From JANSWP01 sp041941305 (GTDB lineage Bacteria > Bacteroidota > Bacteroidia > Chitinophagales > Saprospiraceae): a stretch of DNA of 64,000 nt. A program made the translations under genes and the position numbers. Shown here piece by piece: positions 17,688 through 27,850 of the stretch (positions are counted from its first letter, which is position 1; every line of letters begins with the position of its first letter). Below the pieces are notes generated by a model, which saw only the letters and a list, made by a program, of their open reading frames with translations, was not told the origin of the DNA and searched no databases. The stretch is taken from the NCBI GenBank assembly GCA_041941305.1, contig JBGTQJ010000047.1:5824-69823 (forward strand). Direction: 5' to 3'.

Positions 17688-20600
17688 GTGAATCAACAAA
17701 CCATAAAGAATGGTTATCCAATATTGCAAGGAGCATACCTTCGATTACTCCTTCTTTTTTTAAATCTATTTGCTATTGATCCGATCATAGCTCAACCGCC
17801 AACTTTTTACTTTGAAAAAATGCAAAGCAATGAGGGGATTGATATACGACGGGTTCATTCTATAGTACAAGATTCTTTTGGTTTTATGTGGTTTGGAAGT
17901 TCCCAAGGCTTATATCGTTATGATGGAGATTCTTTTCGCCATTTTCACAAAATCAATCGGAATCATTATATTCCCTTTATCAATGTAAATGTTAAATTGG
18001 GCAGAGAACCAGGAGAGTTAATTTTGCATGACTACAAAAAGGTTGTAGTTTTTAATTATTTACATTCGACCTTTGATACGCTTTCAATTGACAAATCTGA
18101 TATAGAAATTTCAATTAAGATAACAAGTCTTCAAATTGATGTAAATGGCACACTTTGGATATTGGCCCATGCAAGCAATCACCATCTCTCCAATCAATTT
18201 TTGTTCAACTCCACAGATTTTAAAACCTTCAATCTGGTAAAAAAAATTACTTCAAAAAATATGAGCGCTCTGGAGATTGGCTATACGGGTATCTTGGTTT
18301 GCCTGGATGAATCTATTTTGGAGATTGATCCTACAGGAACAGTATTGAGGGAGTACAATTTTAAAGGAAGAACGCCTTTTGACCCGTATATAGATAGTAC
18401 TGGTGTATTATGGGTTAAAGATGCATGCTATGAAACGCCAACTCCCCAAGGGTGTGAGATTTGGTTTCTTGAACCTGGAGATAGTATTTTTAAACCTTTT
18501 CCCATAGCAGATGGAAAAAAAATATCCCAATCAAGAAATTTTTGGGTAGATGATGATTATTTGATGGCTTCAGTAGTTTGGCGATCAAACCTTAGCCTGA
18601 TTGACAGAAAAAATAATGAATTATACGAATTTGGAACTGAAACCATTCCTATTCATGATTTTTGGATAACTTCTTATGGGTTAGATAGGAGTGGAGTACG
18701 TTGGCTTGGAGGTGCCTACCTAATCAAAATGGAAACAAGACCAAAAATCAATCATTACTTGAAAGATCATGAAAATTGCTTCAGGGGTGTTTGCAATATT
18801 AAAAGTATCGTAGAAGCCCAAAATGGAGAAATTTATTTTGGTCATTCAAAGGGAGTTGCTACATTGAATCCCAAAACTGAAGTGGTCACTTCTTTTCCAT
18901 CCATAAATAAAACTCAGTTTGCTCCAGAAAGTATTACTTTTTTTAATCATAAGGTTTTATTTGACAATTTGCTTTACGACCCAAACACAAAAGAATATAA
19001 TTATTTAAAAAGTCAGTCACAACATTATAGTAAAGCAATCATAGACCAATCTGGTAGTCTTTGGCAGTGTATAGATGCTTTTCCGGAAATTTATGTTTAT
19101 AAGGATTTTTTTAGTGAACCTTTTAAAGTAAATGTCATCAAAGAGCATATATCCAAAGGAGAATATGTTAGGTATTTTGATATTCTGGAAACCAGAAATG
19201 GATCCTTTTGTATCATTACAGAGTCTCAGGGCCTATTTTATTTGACAAAAGATGGAGCATTATTAAAAAGATTTAAATACAAAAGGCATGAAGAAAATAG
19301 CCTGCTCTCTACCTTGAACTATTGCATTGAAGAATCAGAATCTGGCATATTTTGGATAGGATCTTCAATGGGTTTGAGCCGCCTGGATATTGAAAACAAT
19401 CAATTCAAGCATTTCAGAGTAGAAGATGGATTGCAAGCCGCACCGGTTTATAGCATGGTGGTGGAACCTCAAAAAGGCTTATGGCTTGGAACAGGCAATG
19501 GACTGTCATTTTTTGATTTCCATACCGCCTCATTTCTTAATTTTTCACAAGTGGATGGACTGAAAAATAGAGAATACAATCGCAATTCTGCTATTAAGTC
19601 TAAATCTGGACGCCTTTATTTTGGGGGGTTAGATGGGGTTGATTCCTTTTACCCTGAAGAATTATTGCCTTTTAATAAAGTAAAGAAATCGATACCCATA
19701 ATCGTCAACCGGTTCAGCTATTTTGATGGTGACTTAAACCAAACCCTTATTTCAAAAAACGGACTGGAGCACATAAAAACCATCAAGCTTAAAGCTTCGG
19801 ATAAGTTTTTTGGATTGAGATTTCAACTGGCTGATTTTAGAACCAATGCCAAAACTTTTTACAGTTATAAATTGGAAGGTTATGATAACTGGTCTCTCCC
19901 TAATAGCAATAATGAATTGCGTTATGAAGAAATACCCCCAGGAGAATATTTGCTTCGAGTCAAAGCTTCGCTCAGTCCAGGCAACTGGAATCCAAAGGAA
20001 GTCTCAATCAAAGTAGTTAAGCTACAGTATTGGTACAAAACCTGGTGGGCTAGGACCCTATTTGGAGCTTTTATCTTAGGGACATTTTACGCTTTCTATC
20101 ACTTCCAACTCAAACGAAAACTCGAACAGCAAGAATCCATTCGATTGAGAGAACTGGATACCTTAAAGACCCGGTTATATACAAATATCACACATGAATT
20201 TAGAACCCCTTTGACTATCATTTTGGGAATGATTGACAATATTCGAGGTTTTAATCAAGAAAGAAGTCTGATAAAACGAAATGGAAAAAATCTACTTCGC
20301 TTGGTAAATCAGTTACTTGATTTATCAAAATTGGATAGCGGATCTATGAAAATGGACACCATTCAGGCAGATGTTATCAATTACTTGAGATATTTAACAG
20401 AAAGTTTTTATTCTCTAGCAAAGGAACGCAAGATTGAATTGACTTTCACCACTAATCTGGAGGAGTTAATCATGGATTTTGACGAAGGAAAAATGCAGCA
20501 CATTGTGTACAACCTGTTATCCAATGCCTTGAAATTTACTCCAGAAAAAGGGAAGGTAAACTTCCATACTGAAAAAGCAAGAAAAAATGGGCAGGATATG

Positions 20601-21704
20601 TTACGGATAAAGGTTCAGGATAATGGAATTGGTATATCAGAAAAAAAATTCCCACATATATTTGATCGTTTTTATCAGGCTGACAATAGTACCACCAGAA
20701 AAGGTGAAGGCACAGGTATTGGACTTGCCTTAACAAATGAACTTGTCCAATTGATGAATGGAACCATTTCTGTGAATAGTATCAAAGGAGAGGGTACTAC
20801 CTTTACAATTTGGTTGCCCATTCAAAATAAGGCAGCCCTTAGCAAACTATCCTCAGAAATAGAAGCGCGAAAAGACTTGGATAAGGGGCTTATTCCAGGT
20901 TCACTAGAATCGACAAATGGTTATTACTATAAACAGCAGGCTACTTTAATGGATACTGAAAAACCACTTTTACTAATAATCGAAGACAATAAGGATGTTG
21001 CTACCTATACTCGTTCTATCCTTCAAAGCCAATACGAAATACGTTGGGTACAAAACGGGAAATTGGGAATAGAGCAAGCTTTGGAAATTATTCCAGATAT
21101 CATAATTTGTGATGTGATGATGCCCGAAAAGGATGGATTTGAGGTATTGGCCGCTTTAAAAAATGAGGATCGTACAAGCCACATCCCTATCATATTGCTA
21201 ACTGCCAAAGCAGATTATGATTCTAAACTGGAAGGACTTGAAGGAGGGGCTGATGCTTATCTTGCTAAACCCTTTCGAAAGGAGGAATTGATGATCAGAT
21301 TGGAAAAACTTATCGAATTGCGCAAAAAACTTCAGACTTATTATACCAATCCTATTGATCATCAAATTCCCAAAAAACTTAGACGCCCCAAAGAGGATGC
21401 CTTTCTACATAAAGCCATTAATTATATTCAGTCCAACCTTTCAGATCCCCGATTCGGCAATGCAGAACTCGCCCTAAAAATGACAATGAGCGAATCTCAA
21501 CTTCATCGAAAATTAAAAGCCATTACCGGTAAATCACTCGCTATTTTCATTAGAAGTGTTCGTCTTCAAAAAGGCAAAGAACTTTTGGAAACTACCCACC
21601 TTAGCGTTTCTGAAATAGCTTACGAACTTGGCTTTGCCGACCCCGCTTATTTCTCTCGAACTTTTTCCAAAGAATTTGGGATGCCTCCAAGTAAATTGAG
21701 ATAA
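17688..21704 (+). CDS. Hybrid two-component system protein (HTCS) with propeller sensor and AraC output
   Basis: A 1338-residue one-protein signalling system. A signal peptide (to about 36) precedes a periplasmic double beta-propeller of two-component-regulator repeats (FVQDSFGFMWFGSSQGLYRYDGDSF at 58-82; IEESESGIFWIGSSMGLSRLD) and a Y_Y_Y domain (about 715-785). One membrane segment (about 790-806) leads to the kinase with ITHEFRTP (His836) and N-box VYNLLSNALKFT. A receiver with ICDVMMPEKDG (Asp1142) and an AraC-type HTH (about 1255-1338) follow. The start is GTG at 17688. Classic HTCS proteins sense oligosaccharides. It is encoded 243 bases upstream of the giant secreted protein, whose promoter holds a 21-bp-spaced direct repeat. 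Confidence 0.95.
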   Translation: MNQQTIKNGYPILQGAYLRLLLLFLNLFAIDPIIAQPPTFYFEKMQSNEGIDIRRVHSIVQDSFGFMWFGSSQGLYRYDGDSFRHFHKINRNHYIPFINVNVKLGREPGELILHDYKKVVVFNYLHSTFDTLSIDKSDIEISIKITSLQIDVNGTLWILAHASNHHLSNQFLFNSTDFKTFNLVKKITSKNMSALEIGYTGILVCLDESILEIDPTGTVLREYNFKGRTPFDPYIDSTGVLWVKDACYETPTPQGCEIWFLEPGDSIFKPFPIADGKKISQSRNFWVDDDYLMASVVWRSNLSLIDRKNNELYEFGTETIPIHDFWITSYGLDRSGVRWLGGAYLIKMETRPKINHYLKDHENCFRGVCNIKSIVEAQNGEIYFGHSKGVATLNPKTEVVTSFPSINKTQFAPESITFFNHKVLFDNLLYDPNTKEYNYLKSQSQHYSKAIIDQSGSLWQCIDAFPEIYVYKDFFSEPFKVNVIKEHISKGEYVRYFDILETRNGSFCIITESQGLFYLTKDGALLKRFKYKRHEENSLLSTLNYCIEESESGIFWIGSSMGLSRLDIENNQFKHFRVEDGLQAAPVYSMVVEPQKGLWLGTGNGLSFFDFHTASFLNFSQVDGLKNREYNRNSAIKSKSGRLYFGGLDGVDSFYPEELLPFNKVKKSIPIIVNRFSYFDGDLNQTLISKNGLEHIKTIKLKASDKFFGLRFQLADFRTNAKTFYSYKLEGYDNWSLPNSNNELRYEEIPPGEYLLRVKASLSPGNWNPKEVSIKVVKLQYWYKTWWARTLFGAFILGTFYAFYHFQLKRKLEQQESIRLRELDTLKTRLYTNITHEFRTPLTIILGMIDNIRGFNQERSLIKRNGKNLLRLVNQLLDLSKLDSGSMKMDTIQADVINYLRYLTESFYSLAKERKIELTFTTNLEELIMDFDEGKMQHIVYNLLSNALKFTPEKGKVNFHTEKARKNGQDMLRIKVQDNGIGISEKKFPHIFDRFYQADNSTTRKGEGTGIGLALTNELVQLMNGTISVNSIKGEGTTFTIWLPIQNKAALSKLSSEIEARKDLDKGLIPGSLESTNGYYYKQQATLMDTEKPLLLIIEDNKDVATYTRSILQSQYEIRWVQNGKLGIEQALEIIPDIIICDVMMPEKDGFEVLAALKNEDRTSHIPIILLTAKADYDSKLEGLEGGADAYLAKPFRKEELMIRLEKLIELRKKLQTYYTNPIDHQIPKKLRRPKEDAFLHKAINYIQSNLSDPRFGNAELALKMTMSESQLHRKLKAITGKSLAIFIRSVRLQKGKELLETTHLSVSEIAYELGFADPAYFSRTFSKEFGMPPSKLR

Positions 21705-21817
21705 AATTCTATTGAGGCTGTATTTTATGATTGCTCAAACTCCCTTTTCTTTAGTCATTTTAAATTATTTTATAATAACTATAATACTGATAATCAATCA
21801 GTTGTAATTCACACCAA

Positions 21818-21849
21818 AATAGTACAAGCTTTTGCAAGAATAGTACAAG
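21818..21849 (+). promoter_or_regulatory. Candidate AraC/HTCS operator: direct repeat with 21-bp spacing
   Basis: AATAGTACAAG occurs at 21818-21828 and again exactly at 21839-21849. A 21-bp spacing (two helical turns) places both copies on one face of DNA, as expected for a dimer of AraC-type domains. It lies 99-130 bases ahead of the giant gene and directly after the HTCS gene. Binding by that HTCS is inference. Confidence 0.55.
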
Positions 21850-21947
21850 TCCATTTCTGCTTACCACCTATACATTTGTTTCAACGAAATCGGATAAATC
21901 TACGCTGACCCCACAAATCTCTTTTTCAACTTTTAAAATTAAATCTA

Positions 21948-24900
21948 ATGAAAACGGCAAACACTGTTTCAACCGAGACCTTATTGAGCATAATGCTTCT
22001 ACTTTTTTTGGGAATTAAGGCATCCTCACAATCTTTTAGTGAAGTCACCAAACGAGTATCATCGGATATTGAGGAATTAGACCTATTTGGTTATAGTGTG
22101 TCAATCTCCGGAGACTATGCAATTGTTGGAGCTTACAATGAAGATACTGGTGGAGGGGAGGCAGGAGCTGCATATATTTTTAAAAAGGGGCATGGAGGAT
22201 CAGATAATTGGGGACAAATCAAAAAAATCCAGGCAAGCGATATTCAAACAGGAGATCATTTTGGCATTAGCGTATTTATCTTGGGAAATTATGCAATTGT
22301 TGGCGCTGATTTGGAAGATACCGATGGAAATAACGCAGGAGCAGCTTATATATTCAAAAAAAATGAGGGAGGAACTGATAATTGGGGGCAGGTAAAAAAA
22401 CTACAGGCAGATGATGCAATTGCAGAGATTAACTTTGGAGTAAGTGTCTCAATGTCAGGGGATTATATAATAGTTGGGGCTCAAGAATCCAATTTATTTA
22501 GTGGTAGCGGAGGAAGTGCCTATATTTTCAAAAAAAATGAAGGAGGTTCAGAAAATTGGGGACAAATCAAAAAATTGACGATTTCAGATGGAAACACAAA
22601 TGATTGTTTTGGTTGTAGTTTATCCATTGATGGTGATTATATTATTGTAGGTGCCAAATGGGAAGAGTTTGGAACAGGCTTTGGATCAAATACCGGCTCA
22701 GCTTATATCTTCAAAAAAGGACAGGGCGGTTCAGATAATTGGGGACTGCTTAAGAAGATCAATTTGGGTAATTCAAGATTTGTTGACGATCAATTCGGAG
22801 CAAGTGTTTCTATTTCAGGAGATTATGCTGTTGTTGGTTCTCCTACTAGAAATTTAAAAAATGAGGGTGCAGTTTATATTTATGAAAAAAATCTGGGAGG
22901 GACTGATAATTGGGGGTTTCGAAAAGGAATTGTAGCCAATGATAGGCAGGACTTTGATGAATTTGGGAAAAGTGTCTTTATCTCAGGAAATAACATTGTT
23001 GTTGGAGCACCGAATGAAGATACTGGAGGATCCAATGCAGGGGCAGCTTATTACTTCAAAAAAGATTTGGGAGGTTCCAACAATTGGGGCCAATCACAAA
23101 AAATCCAGGCAGGTGATAAACAAACATGGGATTTTTTTGGTGTAAGTGTTAGTATTTCTGGTGGGTATGCTATTTCAGGCGCCTATGGAGAAGATTCTGG
23201 TGCTAATGATGCCGGTGCAGTCTATATTTATAAAAAAGGCTTTCCCGAGATCAATGTTCAGGGAAATACCAATAACATTGCAAATGGAGCTTCAAATCCT
23301 AATGTATCAGATGGAACCGATTTTGGCTTTGTCGTTACACAAGGAGGAACTGTTAGTCATACTTTTACCATTCAAAACAATGGAACAGACGAGCTACTTA
23401 TCCCAAATGTCTCATTGGATAATTCAGTTGATTTTTCAATTACTTCACCTGGTAATCATATTCCAGTTGGAGGAAATTCTAATTTTAATATCACATTCAA
23501 TCCAGTAAATGGAGGTATCAAGACTGCGACGGTTACCATTCACAATGATGATCCAGATGAAAATCCATATACTTTTGCAATTAGAGGGGAAGGATTGGAT
23601 TGTCCCAATGCTCCTCGTCTATTTGTCGATGCTTCTGTTGCAGGGGGTACAGGAACTGGTGAATCCTGGCCAAATGCGTTTGATGATTTACAAGATGCCA
23701 TAGATATTGGCTGCCAATGTAATATACCAGAATTTTGGGTAGCTCAAGGTGTTTACAAACCTACAAAAAAGCATGGCGGTGCTAATAACAGAAACAAAAC
23801 ATTTTTTATAGATGAAAATCTCAAAATATATGGCGGATTCAAAAACGGCGATATGAGTTTATCAAACAGAGATTGGGTAAATAATCCAACTATTTTAAGT
23901 GGAGATATTGACAATGATGATCTAAATAATGATGGAAATCAAATCGCTGAACGTACAAGTGATGTCATGGGACAAAATGCTTATCGAGTGGTATGGTTGG
24001 AAAAGGTGGACCATACCATGATTATTGATGGATTCATAATAACTGCAGCCGATAATGATGCTGGTGGGACCAGAGGAGGTGGACTTTATAACGATGGAAG
24101 TGGAAATGGAAATGCATCAAATCCAACTATCTCTAATTGCAGCTTCTCCGGCAATTTTGCCAGCCTGGGAGGAGGTATGATGAATGATGGTCTTGGAGGG
24201 GGTGAGGCCTCACCAGTTATTACAAATTGTACTTTTAATTCCAATTTAGCAAATGATCATGGTGGTGGGCTTTATAACGACGGTACTCAAAATGGGTTGA
24301 GTTCACCAATGCTTAAGGATTGTTTTTTTCAGGGAAATGAAGCATTTGATAATGGTGCTGCAATTTATAATAATGGATTCTCAGGAACTAGTTCACCAAA
24401 TATTTCAAACTGTGATTTTCAGCAAAATAAATCCTTTTCTTTAGGTGGATGCATCTTCAACTATGGCTTCTCAGGTAATAGCTCACCGGTTATCGAAGAT
24501 TGTGCCTTCATTCAAAATGAAGCTACAACTAGTGGCGGAGCTATTTATAATAATGGCTCTTCTTCAGGAGTGAGTTCTCCTAAAATCACGAATTGTTCCT
24601 TTGTTGAAAATGAGTCCAAATTTGGCGGAGCAGTACGAAACTCTGGGAGCAATGGACTTTGCTTACCGGAATTTACTAATTGTTCATTTGACCAAAATGT
24701 AGGGGATTTCGGCGGTGTTTTTTACAATGATGGATCTTCTGGAGAATGTTCTCCTAAAGTGACCAATTGTACTTTTTACGATAATACTGCTAATGGAAAT
24801 GGTGGAGTTTTTTACAATAGGGGTATATCCGGAATTTGTTCTCCAAATATCCTGAATTCAATTTTTTGGCAGAATAACTCCCCCAGTGGGCCAAACATCT

Positions 24901-27633
24901 ACAGTTTTGATGCCACACCTGCCATAGATTATTCCATTGTTGATGTTGGAAATTGTGCTGGCCTGGAAGTAGGACAAGGAACTTTTAATATCAATTGTGG
25001 AAATAATATGTTTTACAATGTAGATCCACAGTTCATGGATGCACCCAATGGCGATCTAAGCCTCAGCCCGGGATCAGAAGCTTTAGACGCTGGCGATGAC
25101 TCTGGCAATAATGAAAACTTTGATCTGGCTGCAAATCCTCGAAAATTTGATGCTATTACCGGAGGAACATTAATTGACTTGGGTGCTTTGGAATATCAGC
25201 AATTGGCATGCATTGCACCTAACATCACAGGTCATCCAAATGGAGGAGACAAATGCCCCGGAGACAATGTGACTTTTGTGCTTGTAGCGACAGGAAGCAA
25301 TTTAAATTATAAATGGAAAAAGAACGGCAATAATATTAACGGTGAAAACAATTCAAGTTTGACTTTAAACAATATTACTGCTGCCGATGCAGGAAGTTAT
25401 ACTTGTGAAGTTTCAAATAGTTGCGGCAATGAAATTTCAAATGGCGCGATTTTGTCCTTGGATAGTGAATCCCCCATTTTGAATAATTGTCCTTCAAATA
25501 TTACTAATTCAATGGATCAGGGACTTTGTGGTGCTACAATTTCCTGGACAGAACCCAATGCAACTGATAATTGTGATGATTTTCCAACAATCCTTCAAAC
25601 TGATGGATCTGCATCTGGCTCCTTCTTTGCACAAGGAACCGAAATCATCAAATACAAAGCTACCGATGAGTCTGGTAATGAATCATTGGTCTGTAGTTTC
25701 ACAGTGACCGTCCAAGCAGATGGAGAAAAACCATCCCTGACCTGTCCCAACAACATCAATGTGCCAATGGATGCAGGACAATGTGGTGGGACAGTGAACT
25801 GGACGATTCCAACAGCCANNNNNNNNNNNNNNNNNNNNNNNNNNNNNNNNNNNNNNNNNNNNNNNNNNNNNNNNNNNNNNNNNNNNNNNNNNNNNNNNNN
25901 NNNNNNNNNNNNNNNNCTGTTCATTTACTGTGACTGTGCAAGCAGATGGAGAAAAACCATCCCTGACCTGTCCCAACAACATCAATGTACCAATGGATGC
26001 AGGACAATGTGGTGGGACAGTGAACTGGACGATTCCAACAGCCACTGACAATTGTGATGGCAATTTCACAGCGACCCAATCCTCTGGTTCCTCAAGTGGC
26101 TCCGTCTTTACAGAGGGAACCCACACAATTGAATACGAAGCGGCGGATTCTGAAGGCAATACAACAGACTGTTCATTTACTGTGACTGTGCAAGCAGATG
26201 GAGAAAAACCATCCCTGACCTGTCCCACCAACATCAATGTACCAATGGATGCAGGACAATGTGGTGCGACAGTGAACTGGACGAGTCCAACAGCCACTGA
26301 CAATTGTGATGGCAATTTCACAGCGACCCAATCCTCCGGTGCTTCAAGTGGTTCTGTCTTTACGGAAGGCACTCATACGGTCGAATACGAAGCGAGTGAT
26401 TCGGAAGGCAACACTTCCGACTGTTCGTTTACAGTAACAGTCCAATCAGATGGAGAAAAACCCAATTTCGACGGGACTTGTGCGAATTATCCTAATGTAT
26501 TTAATACGGATGTCAATCAATGTTTTGCCACACTAAATTTTCTAGTACCAAACCCAAGTGACAATTGTGGCATTGTGGAGCTAAAAGCTAAAATCTGGAA
26601 TAGCAATGGCAATGTAGTTCAAAATTGGACTACCAACCCTGATGGCAGTTTTCAGCCAGATACTTATGAAATAAAATGGCGAGCGAAAGATGCAGCAAAT
26701 AATAAAAAGACTTGTGCTACCAATTTTACGATTCAGGATTCTGAAATTCCGGTTGCCCAGTGTCTTGCAAGCCATGTTGTTCAACTTTCCGTAGGCATTG
26801 GAACCCTAATTCCAGCAGATATTGATTCGGGCAGTTCAGATAATTGTGCAATGAATTTTAGTCTTTCAAAAAGCAATTTTGATTGCAATGACAGAGGAAA
26901 CACAACTGTTACACTTACAGTTACAGACAATGCTGGTAATATGGATCAGTGTACTACCAATATTGAAGTACTGGGAACTACATTAAGCATAGACGATGTT
27001 AGTCAAAATGAAGGAAATGGAACTGGTCACACCTTTTTCTTTTTTAAAATTGAACGTGCATCAAATGGTTGTACATCACAAGTAGATTATGAGACTACAG
27101 ATGGGGGAGCGACGATTTCAGATGGCGATTATGTCTATGGAAGCGGTACCAGCTATTATCCTCCTGGAGGAAGTAATATTCGCTATGTGATTTGCAGGGC
27201 AAATAAGGATTCAAAATTTGAAACTGATGAAAATTTTTGGGTTGAATTGAGTAATCCATCTGTTGGTCTGACATTTACGAAAGACAAAGGAGAAGCAAAT
27301 TTGTTGAACGATGATACTGCTCCCCTTATTGGAAATCCTTATGATAATTCAAACACCCTACTTTTTGAGAATCAATCTCTGGAAGGTAAAATTGGGCTAT
27401 ATTCCAACCCGACAATTCGGGATTTGAATATTTCCATTGATGCCTTTTGGATGGAAAATCGGAAGATACAGGTAGAATTGTATGATGTTCTAGGAAGCCG
27501 TCTATCTTCTTTTGAAATGTCAGAAAACCATACAGTTGTAGATGTATCTGCTCTTTTTGCAGGGGCATATTGGTTGACGTTTTCTACTAAGAATGGAAAA
27601 AGAATTTCCAAAAAATTTGTGAAGGTTGATTAA
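21948..27633 (+). CDS. Giant secreted mosaic protein (FG-GAP, choice-of-anchor, beta-helix, Ig, HYR, Calx-beta, T9SS)
   Basis: One gene broken by a run of 98 Ns. Domains in order: signal peptide (1-28); about seven FG-GAP-like repeats of the type FGxSVSISGDYAIVGA...GAAYIFKK (30-430); an Ig-like choice-of-anchor D domain (about 432-552); a beta-helix with GGGLYNDGSGNGNASNPTISNCSF-type repeats (about 555-1080); an Ig domain with GSYTCEVSNSCG (about 1088-1171); four or more HYR repeats; a Calx-beta domain (LSIDDVSQNEGNGTGHTF); and a T9SS type A sorting domain ending KKFVKVD. HYR units repeat every 252 bases exactly. The frame after the gap is restored if the gap is really 124 bases, giving about 1903 residues. 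It is probably a cell-surface adhesin-like protein exported by T9SS. Confidence 0.92.
25819..25916. other. Assembly gap (98 Ns) inside HYR repeats, length probably wrong
   Basis: Flanking HYR units have a 252-base period (25939 to 26191 to 26443 for the same word CAAGCAGA or CAATCAGA). The unit containing the gap measures 226 bases, 26 short. Adding 26 bases restores both the period and the reading frame, so the break is an artefact and not a frameshift. Confidence 0.9.
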
Positions 27634-27850
27634 ACAGGAATTAATTTAATTTTTTATCCAGTGTACTAAGTTTGTAAAAGAACCTTCTATAAAAGCAGAT
27701 TGCTCTCATCAGGCGGCAATCATAATAAGATTAACTTTGTGGAAAAGTTGTTGCTGTGTGGATGGTTTTAGCAATTTTGAGTGCTTATATTTGCCTGCTA
27801 GCCCTATTCTGTTCAATTAGCATTTCAAAATTCAAAACTATACACAAAAA

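Noticed and set aside
22080..23240. Several plus-strand frames inside the FG-GAP region
   Set aside because: They are alternate frames of the FG-GAP repeats of the giant gene.
25930..26048. Frameshift in the giant mosaic gene
   Set aside because: The gap length of 98 Ns is 26 bases short of the 252-base repeat; correcting it restores the frame.
25683..26372. Minus-strand frame opposite the HYR repeats
   Set aside because: Shadow frame of the repeats: it mirrors the 252-base periodicity of the real plus-strand gene.
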